Shown here piece by piece: positions 1 through 5,861 of a DNA stretch of 9,863 bases. The notes beneath the pieces are model-generated. The model was given only the letters and a program-made list of their open reading frames with translations. It had not been told where the DNA came from and searched no databases. The stretch's first letter is position 1; every line of letters begins with the position of its first letter. Both the position numbers and the translations under genes were made by a program. The stretch is from Gammaproteobacteria bacterium (lineage in GTDB: Bacteria; Pseudomonadota; Gammaproteobacteria; Thiohalobacterales; Thiohalobacteraceae): positions 1 through 9,863 of the forward strand of contig JACRMO010000211.1 in the NCBI GenBank assembly GCA_016214925.1, read 5' to 3'.

Positions 1-326
1 ATATGTGGGTGAAGGCGGTCGAGAAGGCCGGCACCACCGACACCGATGCGGTCGAGAAGGCGATGATTGGCATGGAGTCTCCGAACATGACCGGCGGTAT
101 CGCCAAGATGCTGCCCAATCACCATCTGACCAAGCCAGTGTTCATCGGCGAGATTCAGGGTGACGGCCAGTTCGAAGTGGTGTGGAAGACCGACGGTCTG
201 GTGCCGGGCGATGCCTGGTCCGACTATCTGGAAGGCAGCAAGGACATCGAGGCCGACTGGGTGACCTTGAAGTGCGGTAACTACAACACCAAGACCAAGA
301 AATGCTCGGGTCAGAACTACGAGTGA
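1..326 (+). CDS. urtA: Urea/short-chain amide ABC transporter substrate-binding protein, C-terminal part (UrtA/FmdD type)
   Basis: This is the last 108 codons or so of a periplasmic solute-binding protein; the 5' part lies outside the window and the reading frame is set by codons beginning at base 3. The visible protein has the end of a type I periplasmic-binding fold of the Leu/urea/amide class (WVKAVEKAG, MTGGIAKMLPNHH, KPVFIGEIQGDGQFEVVW), then a tail with two cysteines ten residues apart (KCGNYNTKTKKC). The assignment rests mainly on position: it stands directly before urtB, urtC, urtD and urtE on the same strand. The tail, with GLVPGDAWSDYL and the Cys pair, resembles binding proteins I remember from amide (FmdD-like) loci more than typical UrtA, so the true ligand could be formamide, another small amide, or urea. 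It ends in TGA, followed at once by a strong hairpin. Confidence 0.85.
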   Translation, partial: MWVKAVEKAGTTDTDAVEKAMIGMESPNMTGGIAKMLPNHHLTKPVFIGEIQGDGQFEVVWKTDGLVPGDAWSDYLEGSKDIEADWVTLKCGNYNTKTKKCSGQNYE

Positions 327-333
327 TGTGATC

Positions 334-366
334 TGGCTAGGGGCGCCCGGTGGGCGCCCCTAGCCA
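334..366 (+). promoter_or_regulatory. Strong intercistronic stem-loop after urtA
   Basis: A perfect 15-bp GC-rich stem (334-348 with 352-366) closes on a 3-base loop eight bases after the urtA stop. No T-run follows, so it is not a textbook intrinsic terminator. In importer operons a hairpin here commonly protects the 3' end of the abundant binding-protein message and lowers read-through to the permease genes; that role is inferred. It could also work as a partial terminator. Confidence 0.7.
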
Positions 367-383
367 TTCCAAGTAGAACGTAG

Positions 384-410
384 CCTGGGTGGAACGAAGT
401 GAAACCCGGG
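384..410 (+). repeat. REP-like dispersed repeat (GTAGCCTGGGT...ACCCGGG type)
   Basis: CCTGGGT (384-390) pairs with ACCCGGG (404-410) apart from one T.G position, across a loop containing GGAACGAAGTGAA. The sequence resembles the GTAGCCCGGGTGGAGCGAAGCG...ACCCGGG palindromes that I remember as multicopy in many proteobacterial genomes. It lies between two other hairpins. The family membership is from memory and unverified. Confidence 0.55.
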
Positions 411-414
411 TTGG

Positions 415-444
415 AAGAGCGTTGCGACCAGTCGCAACGCTCTT
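415..444 (+). repeat. Perfect 14-bp hairpin in the urtA-urtB gap
   Basis: AAGAGCGTTGCGAC (415-428) is perfectly complementary to 431-444, with only CA between the arms; in RNA the loop would open to four or more bases. No T-run follows. It is the third stem-loop within 111 bases and lies 94 bases before the urtB start. It could be a processing or attenuation element, or another dispersed palindromic repeat. Confidence 0.65.
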
Positions 445-537
445 ACGGAAAGGTGTTTGTGATATGGGCAGCTTTTTCCGCCCTTGCAGGGCAGAAAAAG
501 CGACCGTTCGTATCCGCCAACCCAGGCACAGCTACTC

Positions 538-2145
538 ATGTCGCTACTCGTCCGGTATCTGCTCGCATCGTTCCTGTTATGGTCGGGTGTCGTTCATGCC
601 GAGTCCGTGGCGCCGCTGGATTTCGCCGCCGCCGTGCAGGCGCTCAATGCGGACAACTTCATCGCGAAGGAACAAGCCATCAACGCCCTGGCCGCGTTGG
701 GCGATGAGCGCACGCGCGTCGTATTGATCGCGTTCCAGGAAGGCAATCTGCAATACCGCAAGGCCGACGGCAAGGTTGTGCTCGTCAGCGAAGTTGCCGA
801 GGGTTATAGGCTGACCGATCCCATCGAGGATACGGACCTCGGTGTGGTAGGTAAGCGCGACGTCAAGAAAATCACCATCAATAATTCATTGCGCAGAGTC
901 TTGCGCGAGGCCATTGCGCGCCTGAGTCTCACCAGCAAGCGCGCCGATGTGCGACTGACCGCGGTCGGAGAACTGACCGGCAATCTGGACGCGGCCGCCG
1001 TCGCCCTGTTGGAACAGGCGCGCGCGACAGAGCGGGATGCCGAAGTTGTCGCCGCCATCGACACGGCCCTGGCGCTGAACGCCGTCGACAGCGAAACCCC
1101 CAGTGTGCGACTGGAGGCGATCACCGCCTTGCAGGATAGCCTGCTGCCGGCGGTCCGCAATCGCTTGGGCGACGTTGCCGAGAAGGATGCGGATGCCGAG
1201 GTGAAGCGTGCGGCAGCACAGGCGGTCAAGGGGATCGAATCCAAGCTCAAACTTTATGCGTTGACCGAGACGGTGTTCTTCGGTCTCAGTCTCGGCTCGG
1301 TGCTGCTGCTGGCCGCCATCGGTCTGGCCATCACCTTCGGCGTGATGGGCGTGATCAACATGGCGCACGGTGAGTTGATCATGCTGGGTGCGTACACGAC
1401 CTATCTCGTGCAGCAGGCCATGCCGCAGTATCTGGAATATTCCATGCTGGTGGCCGTGCCCGCCGCCTTCCTCGTTGCCGGCGCCTTCGGCATCGCCATC
1501 GAGCGCGGCGTGATCCGTTTCCTCTACGGCCGCCCGTTGGAAACCCTGCTCGCCACCTTCGGCATCAGTCTGGTGTTGCAGCAACTGGTGCGCACCACCA
1601 TCTCGGCGCAGAACGTCACCGTGGAAAATCCCGCCTGGATGAGCGGTTCCTGGCAGATCAACGCGGCGCTGTCGCTGACCTACAACCGGCTCTACATCGT
1701 GATCTTCACGCTGTTGGTGTTCGCGGCCTTGTTGCTGCTGCTCAAGAAATCCGCGCTCGGTCTGCATGTGCGCGCCGTGGCGCAGAATCGTTCGATGGCG
1801 CGCGCCATGGGCATTCGCACCGAATGGGTGGATGCGCTGACCTTCGGTTTGGGTTCGGGCATCGCGGGCGTCGCGGGCGTGGCTTTGAGCCAGTTGACCA
1901 ATGTCGGCCCAAACATGGGCCAAGCCTACATCATCGACTCCTTCATGGTGGTCGTGTTCGGCGGCGTCGGCAATCTGTGGGGCGCGCTGGTCGGCGCGTT
2001 CTCGCTCGGCGTCGTGAATAAATTCCTCGAACCGTATTCCGGCGCGGTGCTCGCGAAAATCCTGGTGTTGGTGTTCATCATCCTCTTCATCCAAAAGCGC
2101 CCGCGCGGCTTGTTCCCGCAAAAGGGCCGCGCGGCCGAGAGCTGA
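538..2145 (+). CDS. urtB: Urea/amide ABC transporter permease UrtB
   Basis: UrtB is one of the two inner-membrane permeases of the urea/amide importer (branched-chain amino acid permease superfamily, LivH type). At 535 residues it has the usual extended UrtB layout. A signal peptide (MSLLVRYLLASFLLWSGVVHA, cleaved before ES) is followed by an alpha-helical, repeat-rich periplasmic domain to about residue 235, then a membrane domain from about 243 to 518. The membrane domain carries ITFGVMGVINMAHGELIMLGAY (266-286), the cytoplasmic coupling loop GLHVRAVAQNRSMARAMGI (408-425) and DSFMVVVFGGVGNLWGALVG (467-486). I chose the ATG at 538 rather than the in-frame ATG at 484 because only 538 puts the signal peptide at the N terminus; the ribosome site is weak (AGG about ten bases upstream). 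urtC starts five bases after its stop. The protein looks intact. Confidence 0.95.
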   Translation: MSLLVRYLLASFLLWSGVVHAESVAPLDFAAAVQALNADNFIAKEQAINALAALGDERTRVVLIAFQEGNLQYRKADGKVVLVSEVAEGYRLTDPIEDTDLGVVGKRDVKKITINNSLRRVLREAIARLSLTSKRADVRLTAVGELTGNLDAAAVALLEQARATERDAEVVAAIDTALALNAVDSETPSVRLEAITALQDSLLPAVRNRLGDVAEKDADAEVKRAAAQAVKGIESKLKLYALTETVFFGLSLGSVLLLAAIGLAITFGVMGVINMAHGELIMLGAYTTYLVQQAMPQYLEYSMLVAVPAAFLVAGAFGIAIERGVIRFLYGRPLETLLATFGISLVLQQLVRTTISAQNVTVENPAWMSGSWQINAALSLTYNRLYIVIFTLLVFAALLLLLKKSALGLHVRAVAQNRSMARAMGIRTEWVDALTFGLGSGIAGVAGVALSQLTNVGPNMGQAYIIDSFMVVVFGGVGNLWGALVGAFSLGVVNKFLEPYSGAVLAKILVLVFIILFIQKRPRGLFPQKGRAAES

Positions 2146-2150
2146 TCGCC

Positions 2151-2927
2151 ATGCGCGAACACAACAGTCTTATAAACAGATTGATTCAGAGCGATCGCGG
2201 CGGCGCGGTGCTGCTGGCGCTGCTCGGCATTGCGATGGTGCTTGTCCCGCTGCTCAATCTGGCGGTGCCCGAAAGTTCGGCCTTGCACCTGTCGACTTAC
2301 ACCATGACCTTGCTCGGCAAATACCTCACCTTTGCGCTGCTGGCCTTGGCACTCGATCTGGTGTGGGGTTACTGCGGCATCCTGAGTCTCGGCCATGGCG
2401 CCTTCTTCGCGTTCGGCGGTTACGCCATGGGCATGTATCTGATGCGCCAGATCGGCGAGCGCGGCGTGTACGGCAATGCCGAATTGCCCGACTTCATGGT
2501 GTTTCTGAACTGGCAGGAGCTGCCCTGGTACTGGTTCGGCTTCGATCAGTTCTGGTTCGCGATGCTGATGGTGGTGCTCGTGCCGGGCGTGCTGGCCTTC
2601 GTGTTCGGCTGGCTGGCGTTCCGCTCGCGCGTCACCGGTGTGTATCTGTCCATCATGACCCAGGCGCTGACCTTCGCGCTGCTGCTGGCGTTCTTCCGCA
2701 ATGAGATGGGTTTCGGCGGCAACAACGGCCTGACCGACTTCAAGGACATCCTCGGCTTCGATCTGCAAGCCGACAGCACGCGCGCCGGCCTGTTCGTCGC
2801 CTCGGCGTTGGCGCTCGCGCTGGCTTATCTGCTGTCGCGTTTTGTCGTTAATTCGAAATTCGGCCGGGTGATCGTGGCCCTGCGCGATGCGGAATCGCGC
2901 GCGCGCTTCATCGGCTACAAGGTCTAG
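2151..2927 (+). CDS. urtC: Urea/amide ABC transporter permease UrtC, N-terminal fragment (gene interrupted by TAG)
   Basis: UrtC is the second permease (LivM type). This piece has 258 residues: a short cytoplasmic start (MREHNSLINRLIQSDRG), then hydrophobic helices and conserved UrtC/LivM patterns including LDLVWGYCGILSLGHGAFFAFGGYAMGMYL, SRVTGVYLSIMTQALTFALLL and GNNGLTDF. It ends with the coupling-loop motif VALRDAESRARFIGYKV and then TAG at 2925-2927. In family members the sequence runs on as GY(K/R)V-E/Q-x-YK, so the TAG replaces one codon, most simply CAG or GAG. The same frame continues without any other defect to 3260. Joined, the gene would encode 369 residues, a normal UrtC length. 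Alone, this fragment lacks the last helices of the permease. Alternatives are a recent pseudogenisation, a base error in the assembly, or stop read-through. Confidence 0.85.
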   Translation: MREHNSLINRLIQSDRGGAVLLALLGIAMVLVPLLNLAVPESSALHLSTYTMTLLGKYLTFALLALALDLVWGYCGILSLGHGAFFAFGGYAMGMYLMRQIGERGVYGNAELPDFMVFLNWQELPWYWFGFDQFWFAMLMVVLVPGVLAFVFGWLAFRSRVTGVYLSIMTQALTFALLLAFFRNEMGFGGNNGLTDFKDILGFDLQADSTRAGLFVASALALALAYLLSRFVVNSKFGRVIVALRDAESRARFIGYKV

Positions 2928-3260
2928 ATGTACAAGGTTTGGCTGTTCGTATTTTCGGCCATGCTGGCCGGCATCGCCGGCGCGCTGTATGTGCCGCAGG
3001 TCGGCATCATCAATCCGGGCGAGTTCTCGCCGTTGAACTCTATCGAACTGGTGATCTGGGTGGCGGTCGGCGGACGCGGCACGCTCTACGGCGCGGTGCT
3101 GGGCGCGTTGCTGGTGAACTACGCCAAGACCTATTTCACCGGTGCTTTCCCCGAAATCTGGTTGTTCGCCTTGGGCGCGCTGTTCGTGTTGGTGACCATT
3201 CTGCTGCCGCGCGGCGTGATCGGCTTGCTGCGACGCAAACAGGCGGAGGCCTCCGCATGA
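2928..3260 (+). CDS. urtC: UrtC C-terminal fragment, ATG directly after the TAG
   Basis: The 110 residues MYKVWLFVFSAMLAGIAGALYVPQVG... are the standard C-terminal third of UrtC, with about three hydrophobic segments and the conserved stretches GIINPGEF, NSIELVIWVAVGGRGTLYGAVLGA and LLPRGVIGLL. The ATG at 2928 touches the interrupting TAG (TAGATG) and is preceded by AAGG at 2919-2922, five bases away. A ribosome stopping at the TAG could therefore restart here, giving a permease in two polypeptides; this is inference. The gene ends TGA, overlapping the urtD start (ATGA), so translational coupling to urtD depends on ribosomes reaching this point. Confidence 0.75.
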   Translation: MYKVWLFVFSAMLAGIAGALYVPQVGIINPGEFSPLNSIELVIWVAVGGRGTLYGAVLGALLVNYAKTYFTGAFPEIWLFALGALFVLVTILLPRGVIGLLRRKQAEASA

Positions 3261-4066
3261 ACGGCGAGGCGAATCTCTCCTCCGGTCCACAGTCGCGCGT
3301 CGCCGACCCCGAGGTATTGGATACCACGCACGGTCCTATTCTTTATCTGGAAGGCGTGACCGTCAGCTTCGACGGCTTCAAGGCGCTCAACAACCTTTCG
3401 CTGTACATCGACGACGGCGAGCTGCGCTGCATCATCGGCGCCAACGGCGCCGGCAAGACCACCATGATGGATGTCATCACCGGCAAGACGCGCCCCGACA
3501 GCGGCCGCGTGTATTTCGGGCAGACCATCGATCTACTGGCGTTGAGCGAAACCGACATCGCCCAACGCGGCATCGGCCGCAAATTCCAGAAGCCCACCGT
3601 GTTCGAGCCGCTGTCGGTGTACGAGAACCTGGAACTGGCCATGGCCGCCGACAAGCGCGTCTGGACCAGCCTGTTCGCCAAGCTCACCGGCGTGCAATGC
3701 GACCGCATCGACGAGGTGCTGACGATTATCGGGCTGACGGAAGAACGCTATCGCCGCGCCGGCCAACTCTCGCACGGCCAGAAACAATGGCTGGAAATCG
3801 GCATGCTGCTGATGCAAGACCCGCGTGTGCTGCTGGTCGACGAACCGGTCGCCGGCATGACCGCGCAGGAAGTCGAACGCACCGCCGAACTGCTGTTGTC
3901 CCTGGGCGGCCGCCACTCGGTCGTGGTGGTCGAACACGACATGGAATTCGTGCGCTCGATTGCAAACATCGTGACCGTACTGCACGAAGGCAGCGTGCTC
4001 GCCGAAGGCAGCATGAGCAAAGTGCAGAACGACCCGCGCGTGATCGAAGTGTATCTGGGTGAATGA
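3257..4066 (+). CDS. urtD: Urea/amide ABC transporter ATP-binding protein UrtD
   Basis: UrtD is one of the two cytoplasmic ATPases that power the importer (LivG type), 269 residues. Visible ATPase parts in order: Walker A GANGAGKTT (61-69), Q-loop FQKPTVFEPLSVYENL from 110, signature LSHGQ (171-175), Walker B VLLVDEP (191-197) and the switch histidine in VVVEHD (H227). All key residues are present. A longer upstream reading frame exists, but the start is set at 3257 because GGAGG lies seven bases before it, the ATG overlaps the urtC stop, and the protein then has family length. The ribosome site lies inside a perfect palindrome, GGAGGCCTCC (3245-3254), which could partly hide it. The first 28 residues or so are a variable leader before the conserved strand ILYLEGVTVSFDGF. 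Confidence 0.96.
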   Translation: MNGEANLSSGPQSRVADPEVLDTTHGPILYLEGVTVSFDGFKALNNLSLYIDDGELRCIIGANGAGKTTMMDVITGKTRPDSGRVYFGQTIDLLALSETDIAQRGIGRKFQKPTVFEPLSVYENLELAMAADKRVWTSLFAKLTGVQCDRIDEVLTIIGLTEERYRRAGQLSHGQKQWLEIGMLLMQDPRVLLVDEPVAGMTAQEVERTAELLLSLGGRHSVVVVEHDMEFVRSIANIVTVLHEGSVLAEGSMSKVQNDPRVIEVYLGE

Positions 4067-4087
4067 TCGAGTAATCCATAACTAATT

Positions 4088-4150
4088 CGTCATTGCGAGA
4101 AGCGGAGCGACGAAGCAATCTCCAAACTATTGAGATGCCGTTGAGATTGC
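4088..4150 (+). repeat. Dispersed inverted repeat (CGTCATTGCGAG...GCAATCTC type) between urtD and urtE
   Basis: The segment begins CGTCATTGCGAGAAGCGGAG and runs to GCAATCTC (4115-4122); the complementary arm GAGATTGC follows at 4143-4150. The left half matches a CGTCATTGCGAGG-GCGAAGC-GAAGCAATCTC palindrome that I remember as a multicopy intergenic element in many bacteria. The right half is only partly preserved and merges into the urtE ribosome site region. It widens the urtD-urtE gap to 110 bases. Confidence 0.65.
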
Positions 4151-4176
4151 GCCCGCAGCGACAAGAAGGCACGCAA

Positions 4177-4872
4177 ATGCTCAACGTTCAACAACTCAAC
4201 CAGTTCTACGGCGAAAGCCACATCCTTTGGGACTTGGACCTCGACGTCGAGCAAGGCGCCTGCGTCTGCCTGATGGGCCGCAACGGCGTCGGCAAGACCA
4301 CGCTGCGCAAAGGCATCATGGGCCTGCTGCCGATCCGCGCCGGCCAGATCCGCTTCGACGGCGAGGATATCGCCGCACGTCCCGCCGATGTGCGCCCACG
4401 CATCGGCATCGGTTTCGTGCCGCAAGGCCGCGAAATCTTCGCGCAACTGACCGTCGAAGAGAATCTGCGCATCGGCCTGTCGGCGCGTCGCGATGGTCTA
4501 AAGGAAATTCCCGAACGCATCTTCGAACTGTTCCCGGTGCTCAAGCAGATGCTGCGCCGGCGCGGCGGCGACCTGTCCGGCGGCCAACAGCAACAACTCG
4601 CCATCGGCCGCGCGCTCGCCATCGATCCGAAACTGCTGATCCTCGACGAACCCACCGAAGGCATCCAGCCCAACATCGTCCGCGAAATCGGCGACATCAT
4701 CATCCGCCTCAACCGCGAAGAGAACCTCACCGTCATCCTGGTTGAACAGAAACTCAAATTCGCCCGCCGCGTCGGCCAGCATTTTCATCTGATGGAAAAG
4801 GGCAGGATCGTGGCGAGCGGCGCGATGGACGCGTTGGATGATGGGTTGATCAGCCGGCATTTGGCGGTGTGA
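4177..4872 (+). CDS. urtE: Urea/amide ABC transporter ATP-binding protein UrtE
   Basis: UrtE is the second ATPase of the importer (LivF type), 231 residues. It shows Walker A GRNGVGKTT (34-42), Q-loop VPQGREIF (81-88), signature LSGGQQQQLAIGRAL (133-147), Walker B LLILDEP (153-159) and ILVEQ (187-191). The glutamine where many ABC ATPases have the switch histidine is usual for LivF/UrtE proteins. I set the start at the ATG at 4177, not the in-frame ATG at 4093. AGAAGG lies seven bases before it, family proteins begin MLxVxxLNxxYGxSHIL, and the upstream extension is translated dispersed repeat. The C terminus is ALDDGLISRHLAV. A diverged copy of exactly this tail occurs again at 5012-5053. Confidence 0.96.
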   Translation: MLNVQQLNQFYGESHILWDLDLDVEQGACVCLMGRNGVGKTTLRKGIMGLLPIRAGQIRFDGEDIAARPADVRPRIGIGFVPQGREIFAQLTVEENLRIGLSARRDGLKEIPERIFELFPVLKQMLRRRGGDLSGGQQQQLAIGRALAIDPKLLILDEPTEGIQPNIVREIGDIIIRLNREENLTVILVEQKLKFARRVGQHFHLMEKGRIVASGAMDALDDGLISRHLAV

Positions 4873-4913
4873 AATGCCGAAATCCATTGCTTCTGACTCG
4901 AATGGCACCCAAA

Positions 4914-4992
4914 TGTAGGGTGGGTTTACCCTGAAGGGCACAAGAGCGTTTTCTGCGTAACCCACCAAGCGTTGCGAAGCAACACTACGCTT
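4914..4992 (+). repeat. TAGGGTGGGTT-type dispersed palindromic repeat downstream of urtE
   Basis: GGTGGGTT (4919-4926) pairs with AACCCACC (4959-4966). The right flank holds further small pairings, GTTGC-GAA-GCAAC (4971-4983) and AAGCG with CGCTT at about 4967-4992. The whole resembles the GTAGGGTGGGTTAGCG...GTAACCCACC elements I remember from many cyanobacterial and proteobacterial intergenic regions. It lies between the intact urtE and the remnant of a second urtE tail. Confidence 0.55.
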
Positions 4993-5011
4993 TTGTTAAT
5001 GTGTGCCTACG

Positions 5012-5053
5012 GCACTGGACGATGGGTTGATCAGCCGGCATCTAACGGTATAG
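5012..5053 (+). pseudogene. urtE: Remnant: 3' end of a second, diverged urtE
   Basis: In frame, these 42 bases read ALDDGLISRHLTV-stop, against ALDDGLISRHLAV-stop at the end of the intact urtE (4831-4872). Nine bases differ. Apart from an Ala-to-Thr change, all fall on synonymous positions or in the stop codon (TGA versus TAG); a 21-base core (4840-4860 and 5021-5041) is identical. The pattern shows that this tail came from a urtE that evolved as a working gene, rather than being a fresh local copy. Upstream of 5012 the similarity stops abruptly, so the rest of that gene is gone. It may mark the scar of homologous exchange between two operons or of an integration into a urtE 3' end. Confidence 0.8.
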
Positions 5054-5057
5054 GACA

Positions 5058-5091
5058 GAGCGCACCGCACGCTTCTTGCGGTTGCGCGCTC
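5058..5091 (+). repeat. Bulged hairpin just after the urtE remnant
   Basis: GAGCGC (5058-5063) pairs with GCGCTC (5086-5091), and CCGCA (5065-5069) pairs with TGCGG (5077-5081), with a bulge between the two helices. It starts five bases after the remnant's stop codon. No T-run follows. It may be the intercistronic or terminal hairpin that belonged to the lost urtE copy; that is a guess from position. Confidence 0.4.
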
Positions 5092-5179
5092 CCGATAGCG
5101 GCTTCTGCCTCGGCGGGGCCAGACAAAGTACGAGCCACTGATCGGAATTGTCATCTCATCGCGCTATTTTTGGGGCCAT

Positions 5180-5245
5180 TTGTCAATCGAGCGGCCCGTC
5201 TTTGTCAACCTGTGGCCAGCGGATTGTCAATTCGGCCGGGATTTT
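5180..5245. repeat. Three TTGTCAA motifs at an exact 22-bp period
   Basis: TTGTCAA occurs at 5180-5186, 5202-5208 and 5224-5230. Each is followed in its unit by GGCC, at offsets 14, 13 and 11. A weaker TTGTCAT stands at 5148-5154, out of phase. After the third unit comes GGCCGGGATTTTGCCCGCC, a small inverted repeat. Regular sites two helix turns apart suggest a protein-binding array. Options are multiple terminal repeats at the end of a lost transposable element (IS21-like or Tn7-like ends carry such arrays) or operator sites before the adjacent toxin-antitoxin remnant. No transposase gene is present. Confidence 0.45.
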
Positions 5246-5321
5246 GCCCGCCTACATCCTTGGTCGTATTCTCCTTCACAGAGGCATCCTGCCGAAAACC
5301 GCAGTTATCCAAAGGTGATCC

Positions 5322-5512
5322 ATGGCCACGCCCAAGCAAGCCGCTAAAGAACTGATCGAGCATCTGCCAGACCAGGCCACCTGGGACGACATCATGTGCG
5401 AGCTGTATGTGAAGCAGAAGATCGGGCGGGTTTGCAGGCAGTGGCCGAGGGACGCACTGTTCCGCACGAGGGCATCAAACATAGGCTGAAGGACAAACAT
5501 CGGCCCACATGA
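5322..5512 (+). pseudogene. Antitoxin gene of a ParE/RelE-type toxin-antitoxin pair, frameshifted
   Basis: The ATG at 5322 has AAAGGTGA just upstream. The frame begins MATPKQAAKELIEHLPDQAT, continues WDDIMCELYVKQKI and then loses sense at about 5424, ending at TGA 5487-5489. In the neighbouring frame, from 5427, the expected continuation appears: AGLQAVAEGRTVPHEGIKHRL, then KDKHRPT and TGA at 5510-5512. One missing base (ATC-GAG-GCG reduced to ATCGGGCG) explains the break; with it, the protein would have 63 residues. Small proteins with KELIEHLPDQATWDDIMYELYVKQKIEAGL are familiar to me as antitoxins encoded before ParE/RelE-like toxins. The end of the gene overlaps the toxin start by ATGA, as in a coupled pair. 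Confidence 0.75.
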
Positions 5513-5535
5513 AAATTCTCTGGTCGGATATTGCC
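5509..5535 (+). pseudogene. Start of a ParE/RelE-type toxin gene, truncated
   Basis: The ATG at 5509 overlaps the antitoxin's restored-frame TGA. The first nine residues, MKILWSDIA, fit the beta-strand start of ParE/RelE-family toxins (MKxxWxxxA). After about 5536 the sequence no longer looks like a toxin; the frame runs on without recognisable content to TGA at 5617-5619. The rest appears deleted, the junction lying next to the 3' end of the opposite-strand gene at 5544. The call relies on the antitoxin next to it and on a very short match. Confidence 0.5.
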
Positions 5536-5543
5536 GACTTTCG

Positions 5544-5846
5544 TCACGAAAAATCTTCAAGAAAAATCGCATTACCCTTGAGTTCTATCACGGGCATATT
5601 CCCAACGATCTCGATCTGAGCGCCGTCGACAAAGACCAGAACGAGCCGCGCGGCGACCTTGCGTTTGAACGGCAGCGGGATCAGCTCATGGCGAATCCCG
5701 CCGACTTCCAGGAAGCCTTCGGCTATCGTATTCGGGGCCCCGGACGATTTGTGAATGTAGGCGTGTGAGAAATGGACGCTGACGATGCCGTCCGCTTCGT
5801 CGATGCGGCTGATGCGGGAGTCGTAGAGTTCCAGTGCGCTTGCCAT
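5544..5846 (-). CDS. Small conserved-looking protein of unknown function
   Basis: This encodes 100 residues, MASALELYDSRISRIDEADG... to ...VIELKGNAIFLEDFS, with no signal peptide or membrane helix. The alternating hydrophobic pattern (GIVSVHFSHAYIHKS, ARLVLVFVDGAQIEIVG, MPVIELKGNAIFLE) suggests a beta-rich soluble fold. The start LYDSRI...IHKSSG recalls small uncharacterised bacterial proteins, but I cannot name the family. The middle, around APNTIAEGFLEVGGIRHEL, seems short compared with what I remember of such proteins, so an internal in-frame deletion is possible. No good Shine-Dalgarno precedes the ATG at 5846; upstream lie TGTGA-TG-TCACA (5849-5860) and the GGGGACAGATT repeat. The gene may have been separated from its own promoter. 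Confidence 0.55.
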   Translation of the reverse strand: MASALELYDSRISRIDEADGIVSVHFSHAYIHKSSGAPNTIAEGFLEVGGIRHELIPLPFKRKVAARLVLVFVDGAQIEIVGNMPVIELKGNAIFLEDFS

Positions 5847-5861
5847 TGTGTGATGTCACAG

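Noticed and set aside
484..537. Upstream ATG for urtB adding 18 residues
   Set aside because: It would bury the signal peptide inside the protein; the ATG at 538 begins exactly at the signal peptide.
886..2121. 411-codon open frame on the minus strand, opposite urtB
   Set aside because: Its product is rich in His, Gln and Arg with low-complexity runs, typical of the antisense of GC-rich coding DNA; urtB on the other strand has full family motifs.
2925..2927. TAG read as an amino acid by genetic code change
   Set aside because: fmdA ends in TAG TAG and the urtE remnant also ends in TAG, so TAG works as a stop in this genome; only local read-through stays possible.
1926..3290. 454-codon open frame on the minus strand, opposite urtB/urtC
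   Set aside because: Same low-complexity antisense character, spanning several real genes; no ribosome site or domain.
4093..4176. Upstream start for urtE adding 28 residues
   Set aside because: The extension is a translation of the dispersed repeat; the ATG at 4177 has a ribosome site and matches the family N terminus.
4747..4752. UrtE lacks the usual switch histidine (VEQ at residues 189-191)
   Set aside because: A glutamine at this place is normal for LivF/UrtE-type ATPases.
5180..5245. CRISPR array
   Set aside because: Only a 7-base motif is repeated, the spacing units are 22 bases in total, and there are no conserved 25-35 base repeats and no cas genes.
4972..5355. 127-codon + strand frame over the repeat and urtE remnant
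   Set aside because: It runs across the urtE tail remnant in another frame and across the 22-bp motif array; its residues have no protein character.
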